Assembly (NCBI GenBank): GCA_001839685.1
Contig: MLAK01000567.1
Span: 40,355-104,354, forward strand
Source of the DNA: Tritrichomonas foetus
Taxonomy: Eukaryota > Parabasalia > Tritrichomonadida > Tritrichomonadidae
Length of the DNA: 64,000 bases
Direction of reading: 5' to 3'
Each line of letters begins with the position of its first letter. The first letter of the stretch is position 1. The notes beneath the pieces were generated by a model. The model saw only the letters and a program-made list of their open reading frames with translations, searched no databases and was not told where the DNA came from. The translations under genes were made by a program, and so were the position numbers. Shown in pieces: positions 41,645 through 51,322 of the stretch.

Positions 41645-42298
41645 ATGAGTCACAGGGATTCACGACGTTATTATTCACAAGAAAGAGGATATTCACAACG
41701 TTGGGGATCAAGTCAAAGCAACGAATACCCGCCAAGACGCTCATACGAGTCTGAACGAATCGATACGAAAGAATCAGGCTACGACCCTAGAAACCAAAGG
41801 AGATCTCGTGAAGTTGATTACAGAATGAATTCGTCTTCGCGACCGTATGACGACCGTCGAGCACAATCTTCATCGCGACATATAGACGATCGAAATGACA
41901 GAAATGATAGAGTCGATAGAAACGATAGGATCGATAGAGTAGATCGCAGTGATAGAGTTGATAGAGGTGAAGCTCGCTATGTTTATGAAAGGAGTTATAT
42001 CGATGATGATAAACGGTCTCCTCAACAAAATCCAAGAATAAATTCATTTGACCGTTTAAATGATCGCTACGAGAATCGATACTATGACGACCGTTTAAAT
42101 GATCAATCAAACAATGTTCCAATTTTTCAATGTTTTGGTTCATCGTCACGCGAAATTCAGAGCAGAGATGAAAAAGAACCATCTGAGCCGCAATTCGACG
42201 TAAATGACGTGATCTATTTCGTAAATCAACAGAGAAAAGTTGATCCACCAATTGGCATCTTTGCAGCACCAACCCACATAATCGATTCCTGGGATTAA
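41645..42298 (+). CDS. Arg/Asp/Ser/Tyr-rich low-complexity protein
   Basis: A 217-residue protein rich in Arg, Asp, Ser and Tyr. Residues 1-80 have RS/RY-type sequence (SHRDSRRYYSQERGYSQRW). About residues 80-107 form a tandem repeat of DR-N-type units (DRNDRNDRVDR, DRIDRVDRSDRVDR). The C-terminal 45 residues are more ordered (QFDVNDVIYFVNQQRKVD, then PIGIFAAP and IIDSWD) and may be the conserved part. Composition resembles splicing or RNA-granule proteins, but there is no RRM or zinc finger. Function unknown. It starts at the first ATG and is unlikely to be a chance frame, because the bias holds for the full length. Confidence 0.6.
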   Translation: MSHRDSRRYYSQERGYSQRWGSSQSNEYPPRRSYESERIDTKESGYDPRNQRRSREVDYRMNSSSRPYDDRRAQSSSRHIDDRNDRNDRVDRNDRIDRVDRSDRVDRGEARYVYERSYIDDDKRSPQQNPRINSFDRLNDRYENRYYDDRLNDQSNNVPIFQCFGSSSREIQSRDEKEPSEPQFDVNDVIYFVNQQRKVDPPIGIFAAPTHIIDSWD

Positions 42299-43116
42299 AT
42301 GAAATTCCCTTTTCCCCGAATTGACCAAAAACCCAAAATTAGGGTCAAAACTCAGACAAGTTATGTGAAAAATTGTAATACATTCAAAAAGTACAGATTA
42401 GGCAGAAGAATTGAGAGAGAGAGAAAAAGAAATCAAAATCAACGAATAAATGGAGCAAAAACAATTTTTTGAAGTAAAATAGTTAAGAGCTTTAATATTT
42501 ACTCCAGAATTTTTCCAATATCTTTTCTGCCTAATATTCTTGTTTATTAGTCAGAATATAAATCTTATTGATTCAGTTCAAAAACATTGGATAGATCATG
42601 ATTATGAGATTATAAAAAAACAACGAAATATCTTTTTTTTTTTTTTTTTAATTATTTTATCAGAGGAAGAAATCACTGTTAACAATATAAAATTGAATAC
42701 ATTAGGTTTTGTTTCTTAATAGAACCCATAACTTTGCTCGATTTCGAAAACAATCAAATTTTTAAATTTAATATTTCATTCCTGGAAATATTTATCAAAA
42801 ATTATTGGATAAAAATTATATTTCAAACAATTTATTATACATATTTGGATATTAACATTTGCTCCTTTATTTAATTCCATTAATTAATTTTCAATATTCA
42901 TAAATGAAATATAAAATTACTTTTTTATCGATAAATACACCAATATCCGAGAAATGCTCTAATAATTTTAACTCTACAGAATCATTTTCAATCTGAAAGA
43001 TTATTGGAATCTGAAGAATATTTCATTCATGAAAATTTTAAATAATTAGAAAGTTAAACAGTTTTATTTATTAGTAAGCAAGAGTTGACAACAAATTAAA
43101 TCGATGTTTTATGAAT
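42299..43116. other. Convergent intergenic gap, no gene seen
   Basis: About 820 A+T-rich bases, including a run of 18-19 T at about 42632. No supported gene. Confidence 0.5.
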
Positions 43117-43578
43117 TTATATAATTGTCAAAATATTAGAATCATCTTCCAGAAATGTTAAAGTTGTGTCATCAAAAAAAGGCATTTCCAAATCATTTAC
43201 ACAGTCTTCTTCCAGATTTTTGTAAAAAAATTCATCATTCCATTCATCCAATGATTGGTTTGAAGATTTAGAACTGTGTTTTCTCTTACTTGAATCACTC
43301 GATTCAGACAATTGTTCCAAACAAGAAATAATGGCCTTACCTATTCGTTCGTCGTCTTTGTTCACATCAAGATTTTGTTGATTGTCTGTTGAATTTCCCG
43401 TTTCTTTATGTAAAATTAAATCTAATTGTTCAATTAACAATTCCAAATTTCGAGGTCTGCTCTTCGGGAATTTCGACGTCAGTTGCCCAATCTCGTTTAA
43501 ATTGAAAATAGCTGAAACACTTCCATCATCTTCGACAACTGATATTTTCTTCCATTTGGATTCCTTCCTGATTTTCAT
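43117..43578 (-). CDS. Acidic protein, unknown
   Basis: A 153-residue protein I do not recognise. The first 45 residues are basic, with a possible short strand region (KISVVEDDGSVSAIFNLNE). The middle (80-115) is Ser/Lys-rich with SSDSSKRKHSSKSSNQS. The last 40 residues are acidic and hydrophobic (DEFFYKNLEEDCVNDLEM and FFDDTTLTFLEDDSN), resembling an activation domain or a protein-binding tail. No domain is assigned. It starts at MKIRKESKW, and the next ATG is far inside. Confidence 0.5.
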   Translation of the reverse strand: MKIRKESKWKKISVVEDDGSVSAIFNLNEIGQLTSKFPKSRPRNLELLIEQLDLILHKETGNSTDNQQNLDVNKDDERIGKAIISCLEQLSESSDSSKRKHSSKSSNQSLDEWNDEFFYKNLEEDCVNDLEMPFFDDTTLTFLEDDSNILTII

Positions 43579-43736
43579 CTAAGCGAAAGTTTCTGTGTTT
43601 GATTTTAATAATGGAAAATTATTGAATATTGACATCAACAGAAAATTCAATGTTCAATTCAAAATCGAATATTGAAAAAGTGGATATTTTGATAGTGATT
43701 TTTTGACTTGCATCCTTCTTTGATGAATAAGATAGA

Positions 43737-44848
43737 ATTGTTTAAGATGTATACAAACCAAATAGTCTTAACGTACGAAATCACTAAAATGATCCTTATC
43801 ATCAGTATTACTTAATACCATCAGTCAAAAATCAAAACCCAAATAGCTAAAAGAATGACGAAAATTTCCCTTATCGCAAACTTCGCAAATGGTCGAATTC
43901 ACAAATATTTCGAAAATGATTCTGAAGAAGCTATTGTTTCAGTTTTCGGGTGAACAGCTTTCAGTCAATTGTTAAATCTATATTTTATAGTTATGAGCCA
44001 TATTTATTCATAGTTTTGAAATTTTGCAACAATTAAACCGAAAAAAGAGCGATTTTGGAGGAAGCCTAAAAAAAAATTGAGAGAAGCTTTTTTTCCAAGA
44101 ATCATAAAGATTATAACACTGCTTCCCATAATTCTATTTACACTTCTTCTATCGATTTTTAATTAAAAATCGCGAAAATTTTGATAGTTTTAACTCAGTG
44201 ATGGTGAATTAATTCAATTTCCATTTGACAAATATGAATGTATTGAAATCTTTTCTGTCATAAAATTTTAGTATATGAAGAAAATAGACTGGCAGTCCTC
44301 AACAGCACATTCTCAAGCAGGGATACAGATACAACGATTGAAAGACCAAATCAAGAAAAATGGAATCCAATATGTTTTTTTCCAGACTCAATGCCAAGTG
44401 AATTTTCTGATGACTCGCCAATTAGATGGCAAAACATTCGTAATCTTCTCATTGATGCCTAAATTTTTTTTATTTATATCAAAATTATTAATATTTTTTT
44501 TATACTTCATTTTTGTATTTTGGAAAACATTATAATTTTCGATGGAGGGTCATATGATAATAAAAAGCACGATTTATGATAAGAAATAATCAAGATATTA
44601 ATGCTATAAAATCACTTTTTATCTCAATAATTCTCAGAAATTTCTGTTGGGTTTATTTTTTTCTCACAATTTTTTTTTGGATTTGGTTTTCTCTGTATCT
44701 TGATTATTAAATTATAATATTTATATATTATTAATAGGATTACAATTAAATAATATTTAGATGACAATAATATCAACAATTATTCATTTAGATCTCTCAA
44801 TAGTCTTCTACATCTAGAGCTAGTTAGTTTGTATACATCTATTGTTTA
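43737..44848. mobile_element. Transposon copy A, 1096 bp, 8-bp target duplication
   Basis: The element runs 43745-44840 and starts AGATGTATACAAAC, ending in the reverse complement GTTTGTATACATCT. These 14-bp perfect terminal inverted repeats continue imperfectly to about 21 bp. It is flanked by a perfect 8-bp direct repeat ATTGTTTA at 43737-43744 and 44841-44848, which is a target-site duplication. A near-identical copy lies in reverse orientation at 53947-55043. An 86-codon frame is inside. An 8-bp duplication occurs with hAT, Merlin, P and some Mutator-like elements; the termini do not decide which. With only short frames, it is probably non-autonomous. Confidence 0.92.
44275..44535 (+). 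CDS. 86-residue ORF inside transposon copy A
   Basis: The frame encodes a soluble half (MKKIDWQSSTAHSQAGIQI and QRLKDQIKKNGIQYVFFQT) followed by MTRQLDGKTFVIFSLMP and a hydrophobic end (FFLFISKLLIFFLYFIFVFW) that could span a membrane. The copy in element B has the same length, differing at two residues (Q/R and N/T). It may be a relic of a transposase N-terminus. I recognise no catalytic motif. Whether it is expressed is unknown. Confidence 0.35.
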   Translation: MKKIDWQSSTAHSQAGIQIQRLKDQIKKNGIQYVFFQTQCQVNFLMTRQLDGKTFVIFSLMPKFFLFISKLLIFFLYFIFVFWKTL

Positions 44849-46395
44849 CCTAAATATCCAGCGTTTATTCAATGAACACCAAATAATTTCACTCAAGTTT
44901 GAATTTACATGGAATTATCTATGAATAAAACGCTTTTTGAAGACGAGATGAAAAAGATAAAAAAAAGTTCGCTATTTAAATATGGAATTAACTTTGAAAA
45001 AATTTCGAAATAATGAAGTCTTCCAAGAGACCTGAAGAATTTACGGTTTGCACGTGTATTGTAGCTAGGTTCTCCATGATCTCATAATCAAATAGCCATC
45101 AACTTTTTCAAAAGAAATTAGTATTTTGTCCATTCAATTTTAATCAGCTCACTCAGAAATTCTGATCCTCTTTATTTCAATTTTTTTTTCCCCTGACGTC
45201 ATCACTCGAATTCTTTATCATGTTCTCTCAACTCTTCAGCAAGACATCAATTAAATCCAATTCCAAACGGTTTCAGCCTGTTATTCTATAGAATTCGCAC
45301 GATTCGATGTTCCAATGAATTATCTATTTCGTTTTCCCGATCTTCGAGGTTCAAAGTAAATATTCATATTTGTTGTGCATTTAGAAATCTGGATGTGAAA
45401 TCTAACTTCCGAGATTTCAAAGTTGATTATCGAAAATGAATGTTATTTCATAGAATCAGATGTTTGACTTTGAGAATGAAGAAGAATTCGATTTTGTTCT
45501 CATCATTAATTCAATAATTGATCATAATATTTCATTAATTGGGTAACAATTTCCTTTTGGAGAAAAGTTTCTTGTTTATGATTGCAATTAATCTATTATC
45601 AAAATAATTACTAAATCTAACTAATGTAATATTTTTTTGATTATATTCTCATCAGAATTATGAAAATTAGAATTATATATTATTCTAATTATATTCGAAA
45701 CCAAAATCTTGATCATTGATTAATATGATGAGATATTTTTCACCAATATAATCCATTTGGAAGAATCGTTGATTAATTTCTTGGTTTCTAAAGATTTTAC
45801 TTTTAAGTCAGTGTTGCCGTTAACATCGAAGGTCAAATAAAACGTCAAATTATAGAAAAGTGTTCATGGTTAAACATTATAATTAGTCAAATCTGTCTTT
45901 CGAAACATAACTTTTTGTGTGTCATATTTTAACAAATTAACTTTTTGATAGATTATTAGTCTTGGTAAATAAATGCCAAGTTCTGGAAAAATTCGCCCTA
46001 AAAAATGAATGACAAAAAGTCAAAACATTTTTAAAAAATCTGCATGGCTATTTTCACTGCGTGCTATTTGCCTTGTCAGTTTGATTGTATTTAAATTCGA
46101 AATAAATAAAATTAAAAAACATTCCTAATAATTTCCATTTTATCGAATAATAACTTTAACTGTTTGACTTGGCAGAATCTTGTTCTAAACTATGTTAATA
46201 AATTCTCGAGAAAAATATCAAGAGAGTTGAGGGGAAATATTTCAGTTTATTCAGTTTATTCAATGTTTATTCGGTCATTTGCATTTTTAGTCTGACTTCA
46301 TAATTCTACCAAAATAACAGTGATCGAAAGAACGTTTATTAAAAAATGTCAAAACTTTTTAAAATAAAGCATTGAAAAGTTACAAGCAATTACAA
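44849..46395. other. Long intergenic gap, no gene seen
   Basis: About 1.5 kb of A+T-rich DNA between transposon A and the pecanex gene. I find no supported open frame, RNA gene or array. Confidence 0.5.
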
Positions 46396-49300
46396 ATGTT
46401 CGATATATCTTCCACCTTTTTTACTACAGTGACGTCGGGCCTCGTGTTTAGCCATAATTGGAAAATAAACATCATTCGAATAACTGTTTATTTATCATTA
46501 GTCGCGATTTTTTTAATACCATATTTAATCGATTTAAATCAAACAGGAAAAATATTTTTTACATTAGGAATAAGTGGCTTCATTTTTTTGATCAAGTTTT
46601 TTCTATATTTAATGAACAAACTCGTCGATAAATCGATCGAAGTTTCATCATCATCAGCAAACAGAAAACCACTAGTTAATGACGATAGACCACCCAGCAT
46701 TCCCGGTCCTTTATGGGATCGACGATTTGATTACATAAATGGTCGAGGTTTGACAAATGATGATGTGATTAATTTAATGACATCAGGTTTTGATCCTGAT
46801 GCTGTTTTTGAATTTCATAGAATTATGCAAAACAGTGATTTTTTGTTCAGACAATCAATCGCAGAATCACCTAATTCTTCAATTCCAGAATCAAAAAACT
46901 TTATAAAAATATGCGGTCATTTAATTCCACTCCCCTTTCATAGAAAAACAATTAATTCAATTTTTCCTGCAAATGAATCACTCCTTTATGTGATTTTAGC
47001 GACTATATTTTCATGCATTATGAGCTTTGCAGTTTCAAATACAAAAAATTATGCTTGTTGGGTTTTTGGGCCAGCAATTTATTCACTTTTACATCCTTTG
47101 GAAACTGATCCATATTCAACAACAAGAGGTGATATTTATTCAGGTACTACTCGTTCTTTCTATGTTTCTTTAGTTCTTGGAATTCAAGCATTTTTTAAAT
47201 ATTTAGCTGAAAATGTTATTCATACGAAATCCGAATATTTTCATGTAAATATTGACTGGGTTTACATTTTTGATCTTTTGAATCCTTATTTGAATTATTC
47301 TTTGTATTTATTACCTATTTTAATTCTGTTTTTCGTTGGCCATCCGATGACGATAACCTCATGGATTTTCGAATTTGGTGGAAGATACCTTTTTGGACTT
47401 GGTGGATCGACTGGAATAATTCATTCCATCCTTCAATTTTTAAAATCAGTCATAATTGCATCTATTAACGGCATAATCCTCAATGTTCTATTTCACAAGA
47501 ACCAACAATCCAATAATTCTCTTGCTGAAAATGAAATTTTGAGTAGATTTGATTTAAAATGTATCGGCGTTTGTATTTGTATTGGAATTTCAACTTTATT
47601 AATACAGATTCCAATTTCTTATCAAAATCAACTTCGTCAAGAAGCGATTAAATTTATTATTTCTATCATAATAATTTCCATTATATCTGTATCTTTTGCT
47701 TTTATTGGTGCTTTAGTTGATTATCATATAGTTTCAATTGTTTGCTGTTCACTTTCTTTATTGTTCGATATTTTATGGCCATATACTAGTTCAAATAATG
47801 GATATATACTTTTCCATTTTCGCTGTTTTAGTCATACAAGCAAAATTGTTAACATTTTAAGATTAATTACCCCATCAATTTTAGCACCAATGCTTATTTC
47901 TTCTCTTACTGTTTCAGATAAAGATGCACCACTTGCTTTTATTTCTATTTTGATTGTTTGTTGTATTAATCGCTCGTTTATAGAGAGTCATATTTTTGCA
48001 ATTTCTTTGTTAATGTTTGTTTTATTTGATAGATTTGAATTTTATATGATTTCGTCTCGTTCGCATTTATTGTTTTTATTATTTATTAGTTTATGTATTT
48101 CTAGAAAGTTGTTTTCTTCACTCCCTATTTTAGATTATTATCGTCGTATCCGTCCACAAGTCCTATGTGATATTGAATTAGGTGAAATAATTTGGAATTT
48201 TGTTTGTGGATTTTTCTGGAATTATCTTCCTGGGCCTGACAGATCTCTTCATTTCCCTTCTGTTATATTTAGTTTGATTACCGGTTCTCCTATTAATTCA
48301 CCTGGATTAATCACTTTTTTATGTTATCCTTCTGCACCACGTCCAAATTATTTTTGGGAATTGAATAATGGACAAAGTATCGATCCTAAAACCTCATTTA
48401 CTGCTAGATTAACAGAGCATCCAATTGAAACACCTGTATATAATTCCGCAACGCGTGCTCTTTCTTTAACTTTATCCCCATTGATAAAAAGCGGAAGACT
48501 TGGAATTGTTGACAGTAATGATATTTTCCTATTTAAAAATGATACAATGGCAGCTTTTGTTCATATTGTTGCTTGTGAACCACATTGTGTGAAATTTCAA
48601 CTGCGTGGACTTGAATATACAAGTGAAACAACTTGTCATCGTGGTGAAATTTCCTCAATCCAAAGAGTCATTGATGATTACACATTATTTCCTAATATTT
48701 TAGCTAAATCTATATTTTATACCACAAATTGGGAGATTAGAGCCATTAATGTTCCTTTTCAAATTTATGCAGCTTCTAATATCACTCTTGAACGAGCTTT
48801 TATGACTTTAGACAATGAAATGTCACTTGAATGGGCAACAATCGCTTTTGCTTATATATGCACTAAAAAAAGTCAATATATCAACACCAACTATATACCT
48901 CTCAACACAAATAATACTCCCAACACAACCAGTAATAATGGAAATGATGTTCTGAATCAGGCTTTGGTATTTGAAGATACGATAAATGAAGATAATATCG
49001 GTGAATTTAGTCAATTGAATATTGATATACAATATAAACAATTATTTTATGATTGCTTGTCAATGTTTGGCGGATTTAATGATCCAAATTTATACAATAG
49101 AGCGTCTCTTCTCTGGTCAATGCTTTATCATTCTTTATTTTTTGAAAATGGCGATTTAGACTTAATTAATTTAATTCATTTATTTAATGAAGAAAAAAAT
49201 CTTGTTGAAGTTCATTCTCAACAGTTTTCAGGTGACCAGCCATTCATTTCACAATTAATTCGATTTGGTCCACAAGAAAATGAACAAACATTAATTTATA

Positions 49301-49788
49301 AAGCTGTTAGATTTGCTACCCTCTTATTTCTAATGGCTGCAAATGGAATATCGCCTAATGGAATTATTTCTGATAGAGCTAATGAAGGTGAAGTTGTTTC
49401 TTTTGTAAAAGAAATGGATGAAGAGTATACCGAAGCTCCAATAAATTCTAAAAAATTCGCACAAAAATTCCAAGAAGAAAAGAAAGATTTAATCACTATC
49501 ATTTCTAGAGATGGTTTACAAACAAGTATATTGAATTTCCAGCTTACTACTAATAGTTGGAATGTTTTTGCAATTCAAAGAGAATCGGTAAGATCATTTT
49601 GGGCAAGTGAAGCATTTTCTCAATTGTTTTTTAATGAAAATTCTAGTGAAAGAAGAAGTATTCAAATGGATGATCACTTTTTGCATAACTTGATTGTGCA
49701 ATCGTGTAACATCCCAATCGGATATCCTGCGCTTGTGAGCCCTATCCTCACATCGTATGCTGTACCTCCTTCCTTACAAATGTTTTAA
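46396..49788 (+). CDS. Pecanex-like multi-pass membrane protein
   Basis: A 1130-residue protein with at least ten hydrophobic segments in the first 650 residues. The C-terminal domain matches the Pecanex_C family: FWASEAFSQLFFNEN, ERRSIQMDDHFLHNLIVQSC, then IPIGYPALVSPILTS, the counterpart of 'NER-SIQ---LRN---QA-D-P-GYPVYVSP'. The N-terminus also begins pecanex-style, with a hydrophilic MFDISSTFF opening before the first membrane helix. Pecanex proteins localise to the ER or Golgi, and in flies and other animals act in Notch signalling and ER stress; the molecular activity is not settled. The frame reaches a TTG at 46372, but the first ATG is at 46396. Animal pecanex is about 2000-3400 residues, so this is a compact version. 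Confidence 0.82.
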   Translation: MFDISSTFFTTVTSGLVFSHNWKINIIRITVYLSLVAIFLIPYLIDLNQTGKIFFTLGISGFIFLIKFFLYLMNKLVDKSIEVSSSSANRKPLVNDDRPPSIPGPLWDRRFDYINGRGLTNDDVINLMTSGFDPDAVFEFHRIMQNSDFLFRQSIAESPNSSIPESKNFIKICGHLIPLPFHRKTINSIFPANESLLYVILATIFSCIMSFAVSNTKNYACWVFGPAIYSLLHPLETDPYSTTRGDIYSGTTRSFYVSLVLGIQAFFKYLAENVIHTKSEYFHVNIDWVYIFDLLNPYLNYSLYLLPILILFFVGHPMTITSWIFEFGGRYLFGLGGSTGIIHSILQFLKSVIIASINGIILNVLFHKNQQSNNSLAENEILSRFDLKCIGVCICIGISTLLIQIPISYQNQLRQEAIKFIISIIIISIISVSFAFIGALVDYHIVSIVCCSLSLLFDILWPYTSSNNGYILFHFRCFSHTSKIVNILRLITPSILAPMLISSLTVSDKDAPLAFISILIVCCINRSFIESHIFAISLLMFVLFDRFEFYMISSRSHLLFLLFISLCISRKLFSSLPILDYYRRIRPQVLCDIELGEIIWNFVCGFFWNYLPGPDRSLHFPSVIFSLITGSPINSPGLITFLCYPSAPRPNYFWELNNGQSIDPKTSFTARLTEHPIETPVYNSATRALSLTLSPLIKSGRLGIVDSNDIFLFKNDTMAAFVHIVACEPHCVKFQLRGLEYTSETTCHRGEISSIQRVIDDYTLFPNILAKSIFYTTNWEIRAINVPFQIYAASNITLERAFMTLDNEMSLEWATIAFAYICTKKSQYINTNYIPLNTNNTPNTTSNNGNDVLNQALVFEDTINEDNIGEFSQLNIDIQYKQLFYDCLSMFGGFNDPNLYNRASLLWSMLYHSLFFENGDLDLINLIHLFNEEKNLVEVHSQQFSGDQPFISQLIRFGPQENEQTLIYKAVRFATLLFLMAANGISPNGIISDRANEGEVVSFVKEMDEEYTEAPINSKKFAQKFQEEKKDLITIISRDGLQTSILNFQLTTNSWNVFAIQRESVRSFWASEAFSQLFFNENSSERRSIQMDDHFLHNLIVQSCNIPIGYPALVSPILTSYAVPPSLQMF

Positions 49789-50246
49789 ATATAGAATAGT
49801 TCGAACTTTGACGTTTTAATTTCATTCCTATTTTTGCTTTTTTATTTCATATATGATTACATGTATATTTTTTTATATGTTATAGTACTTCGAATCCAAC
49901 TGTTAACTGATTTCGAAACAAAATTAATGAATCTTTGACATGTTATATGAAAATATTTTATCCTCTGATGTTATAAGTTTTATTCTTTTTCGTCTTGGTT
50001 ATTGTATTACTCATTGAGGAATTGTTAACACGTAGATAAAATTATTTTTGTCTTTTCAATGAATTTGAGCGATGAATGTTCAAAATTTAAGTGAGAGTTT
50101 GTTTGTGAGATGATGATTATGATTTAATTTCTCATCAGACGTTTTGAGATTATGGATAGAATTTTTTAAATGATTTTATAATTATTTTATTGAAAACATT
50201 TCAATTTGATCTCATTTTTTGAATCTGTTCTAAATTTATTTGTGAG
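49789..50246. other. Intergenic gap, no gene seen
   Basis: About 460 bases between two plus-strand genes, A+T-rich. No gene is seen. The bZIP promoter lies in its 3' half. Confidence 0.5.
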
Positions 50247-50975
50247 ATGAATATGATGCAAACATTCATCATTTCACATCACAACCAAATGCAAACCACG
50301 AAACTAATTCCTCTGATTCCAAATGTTGATTTCCAAAGAACTCAAATTGAAAACGATTTCATCAAACAACTGCCGCCAATAAGGAGATATAAAAACTTCA
50401 ACATGGTAACGAATGCGAATAATTTAAAAGTTCAACAAACTTTTTCGAATAAGTCAGGATTTTATATTGATATACCATGCAACTATATTCCAAATGTAAA
50501 ACCGCATCATTTTCCACTTCCAGAGATGCCTTTTGTTAGCTCTTCTCAGCAAAATGATAATATGCATTCAAAAAGTGGAAATACTTTCACCATCAATAGT
50601 GTCGCCATCAATAACTCAACCAATAACCCAATTCTAAGACAGGGAAACTACCCAATAGTAAACACTAATATCAACACAAGTTATAATACAGAAATGGATC
50701 TCGATTCAAAAAAAGATATTCATGATAATGCCGAAAATGATGAGGTTGAGAAAAAAGATTATAAAGAAAGAAACAGAATTGCAGCACAGAAATGGAGAAA
50801 AAAGAAAGATGCGTATTTAATGAATCTTGAAAATGAAAATGATCAACTTCGTCAAGAAGCTTTGAAGTTATGCAACCAAACAAATTCATTGAAAATAGAA
50901 AATAGCTTTTTAGAAAAAGAGCTACAATTCTTTCAGATGTTCATTGCAACTGTTATGAAAACTCCTAAAGAATAA
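50247..50975 (+). CDS. bZIP transcription factor
   Basis: A 242-residue protein whose last 75 residues form a bZIP domain. The basic region ERNRIAAQKWRKKKDAYL has the family signature N-x7-R (N in NRIAAQKWR), used for contacts with DNA. A zipper follows, with heptad leucines in LENENDQLRQEALKL, then SLKIENSFLEKELQFF. The basic region lacks the typical AA-x-(S/C)-R core and carries AAQKWR, so the DNA preference is probably not classic AP-1. The N-terminal 160 residues are polar and Asn-rich (GNTFTINSVAINNSTNN), likely disordered and perhaps an activation region. An acidic patch (DDHDNAENDEVEK-like) sits just before the basic region. A nuclear location is implied. Confidence 0.85.
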   Translation: MNMMQTFIISHHNQMQTTKLIPLIPNVDFQRTQIENDFIKQLPPIRRYKNFNMVTNANNLKVQQTFSNKSGFYIDIPCNYIPNVKPHHFPLPEMPFVSSSQQNDNMHSKSGNTFTINSVAINNSTNNPILRQGNYPIVNTNINTSYNTEMDLDSKKDIHDNAENDEVEKKDYKERNRIAAQKWRKKKDAYLMNLENENDQLRQEALKLCNQTNSLKIENSFLEKELQFFQMFIATVMKTPKE

Positions 50976-51322
50976 ATCATTTAAAGTGAAATTAATCAAA
51001 CAATGTTTACAGTGTGAATAAATATATAATAATCATGTTAAATCAAAATTATGTTAAATAAAATCATGTTAAATAAAATCATGTTAAATCAAAATCATGT
51101 TCAATCAAATCATGTTAAATAAAATCATGTTAAATCAAAATTATGTTAAATAAAAATATGTTCAATCAAATCATGTTAAATAAAATCATGTTAAATAAAA
51201 TCATGTTAAATCAAAATTATGTTAAATCAAAAATATGTTAAATAAAAATCATGTTAAATAAAAATTATGTTAAATAAATATAGGCTTTATTAACCAAATA
51301 TTCTGATACTTTGAAGTATTTC
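50976..51322. other. Convergent intergenic gap, mostly tandem repeat
   Basis: Spacer between converging bZIP and aminotransferase genes, most of it the 15-16 bp repeat array listed separately. Confidence 0.6.
51031..51278. repeat. 15-16 bp tandem repeat array, 16 units
   Basis: Sixteen copies of ATGTT(A/C)AAT, spaced by AAAATC or AAAAT (units such as ATCATGTTAAATAAA). Spacing is mildly irregular (15-16 bp). It lies in the 3'-3' gap of two converging genes, like the 25-bp array at 12826. Confidence 0.85.
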
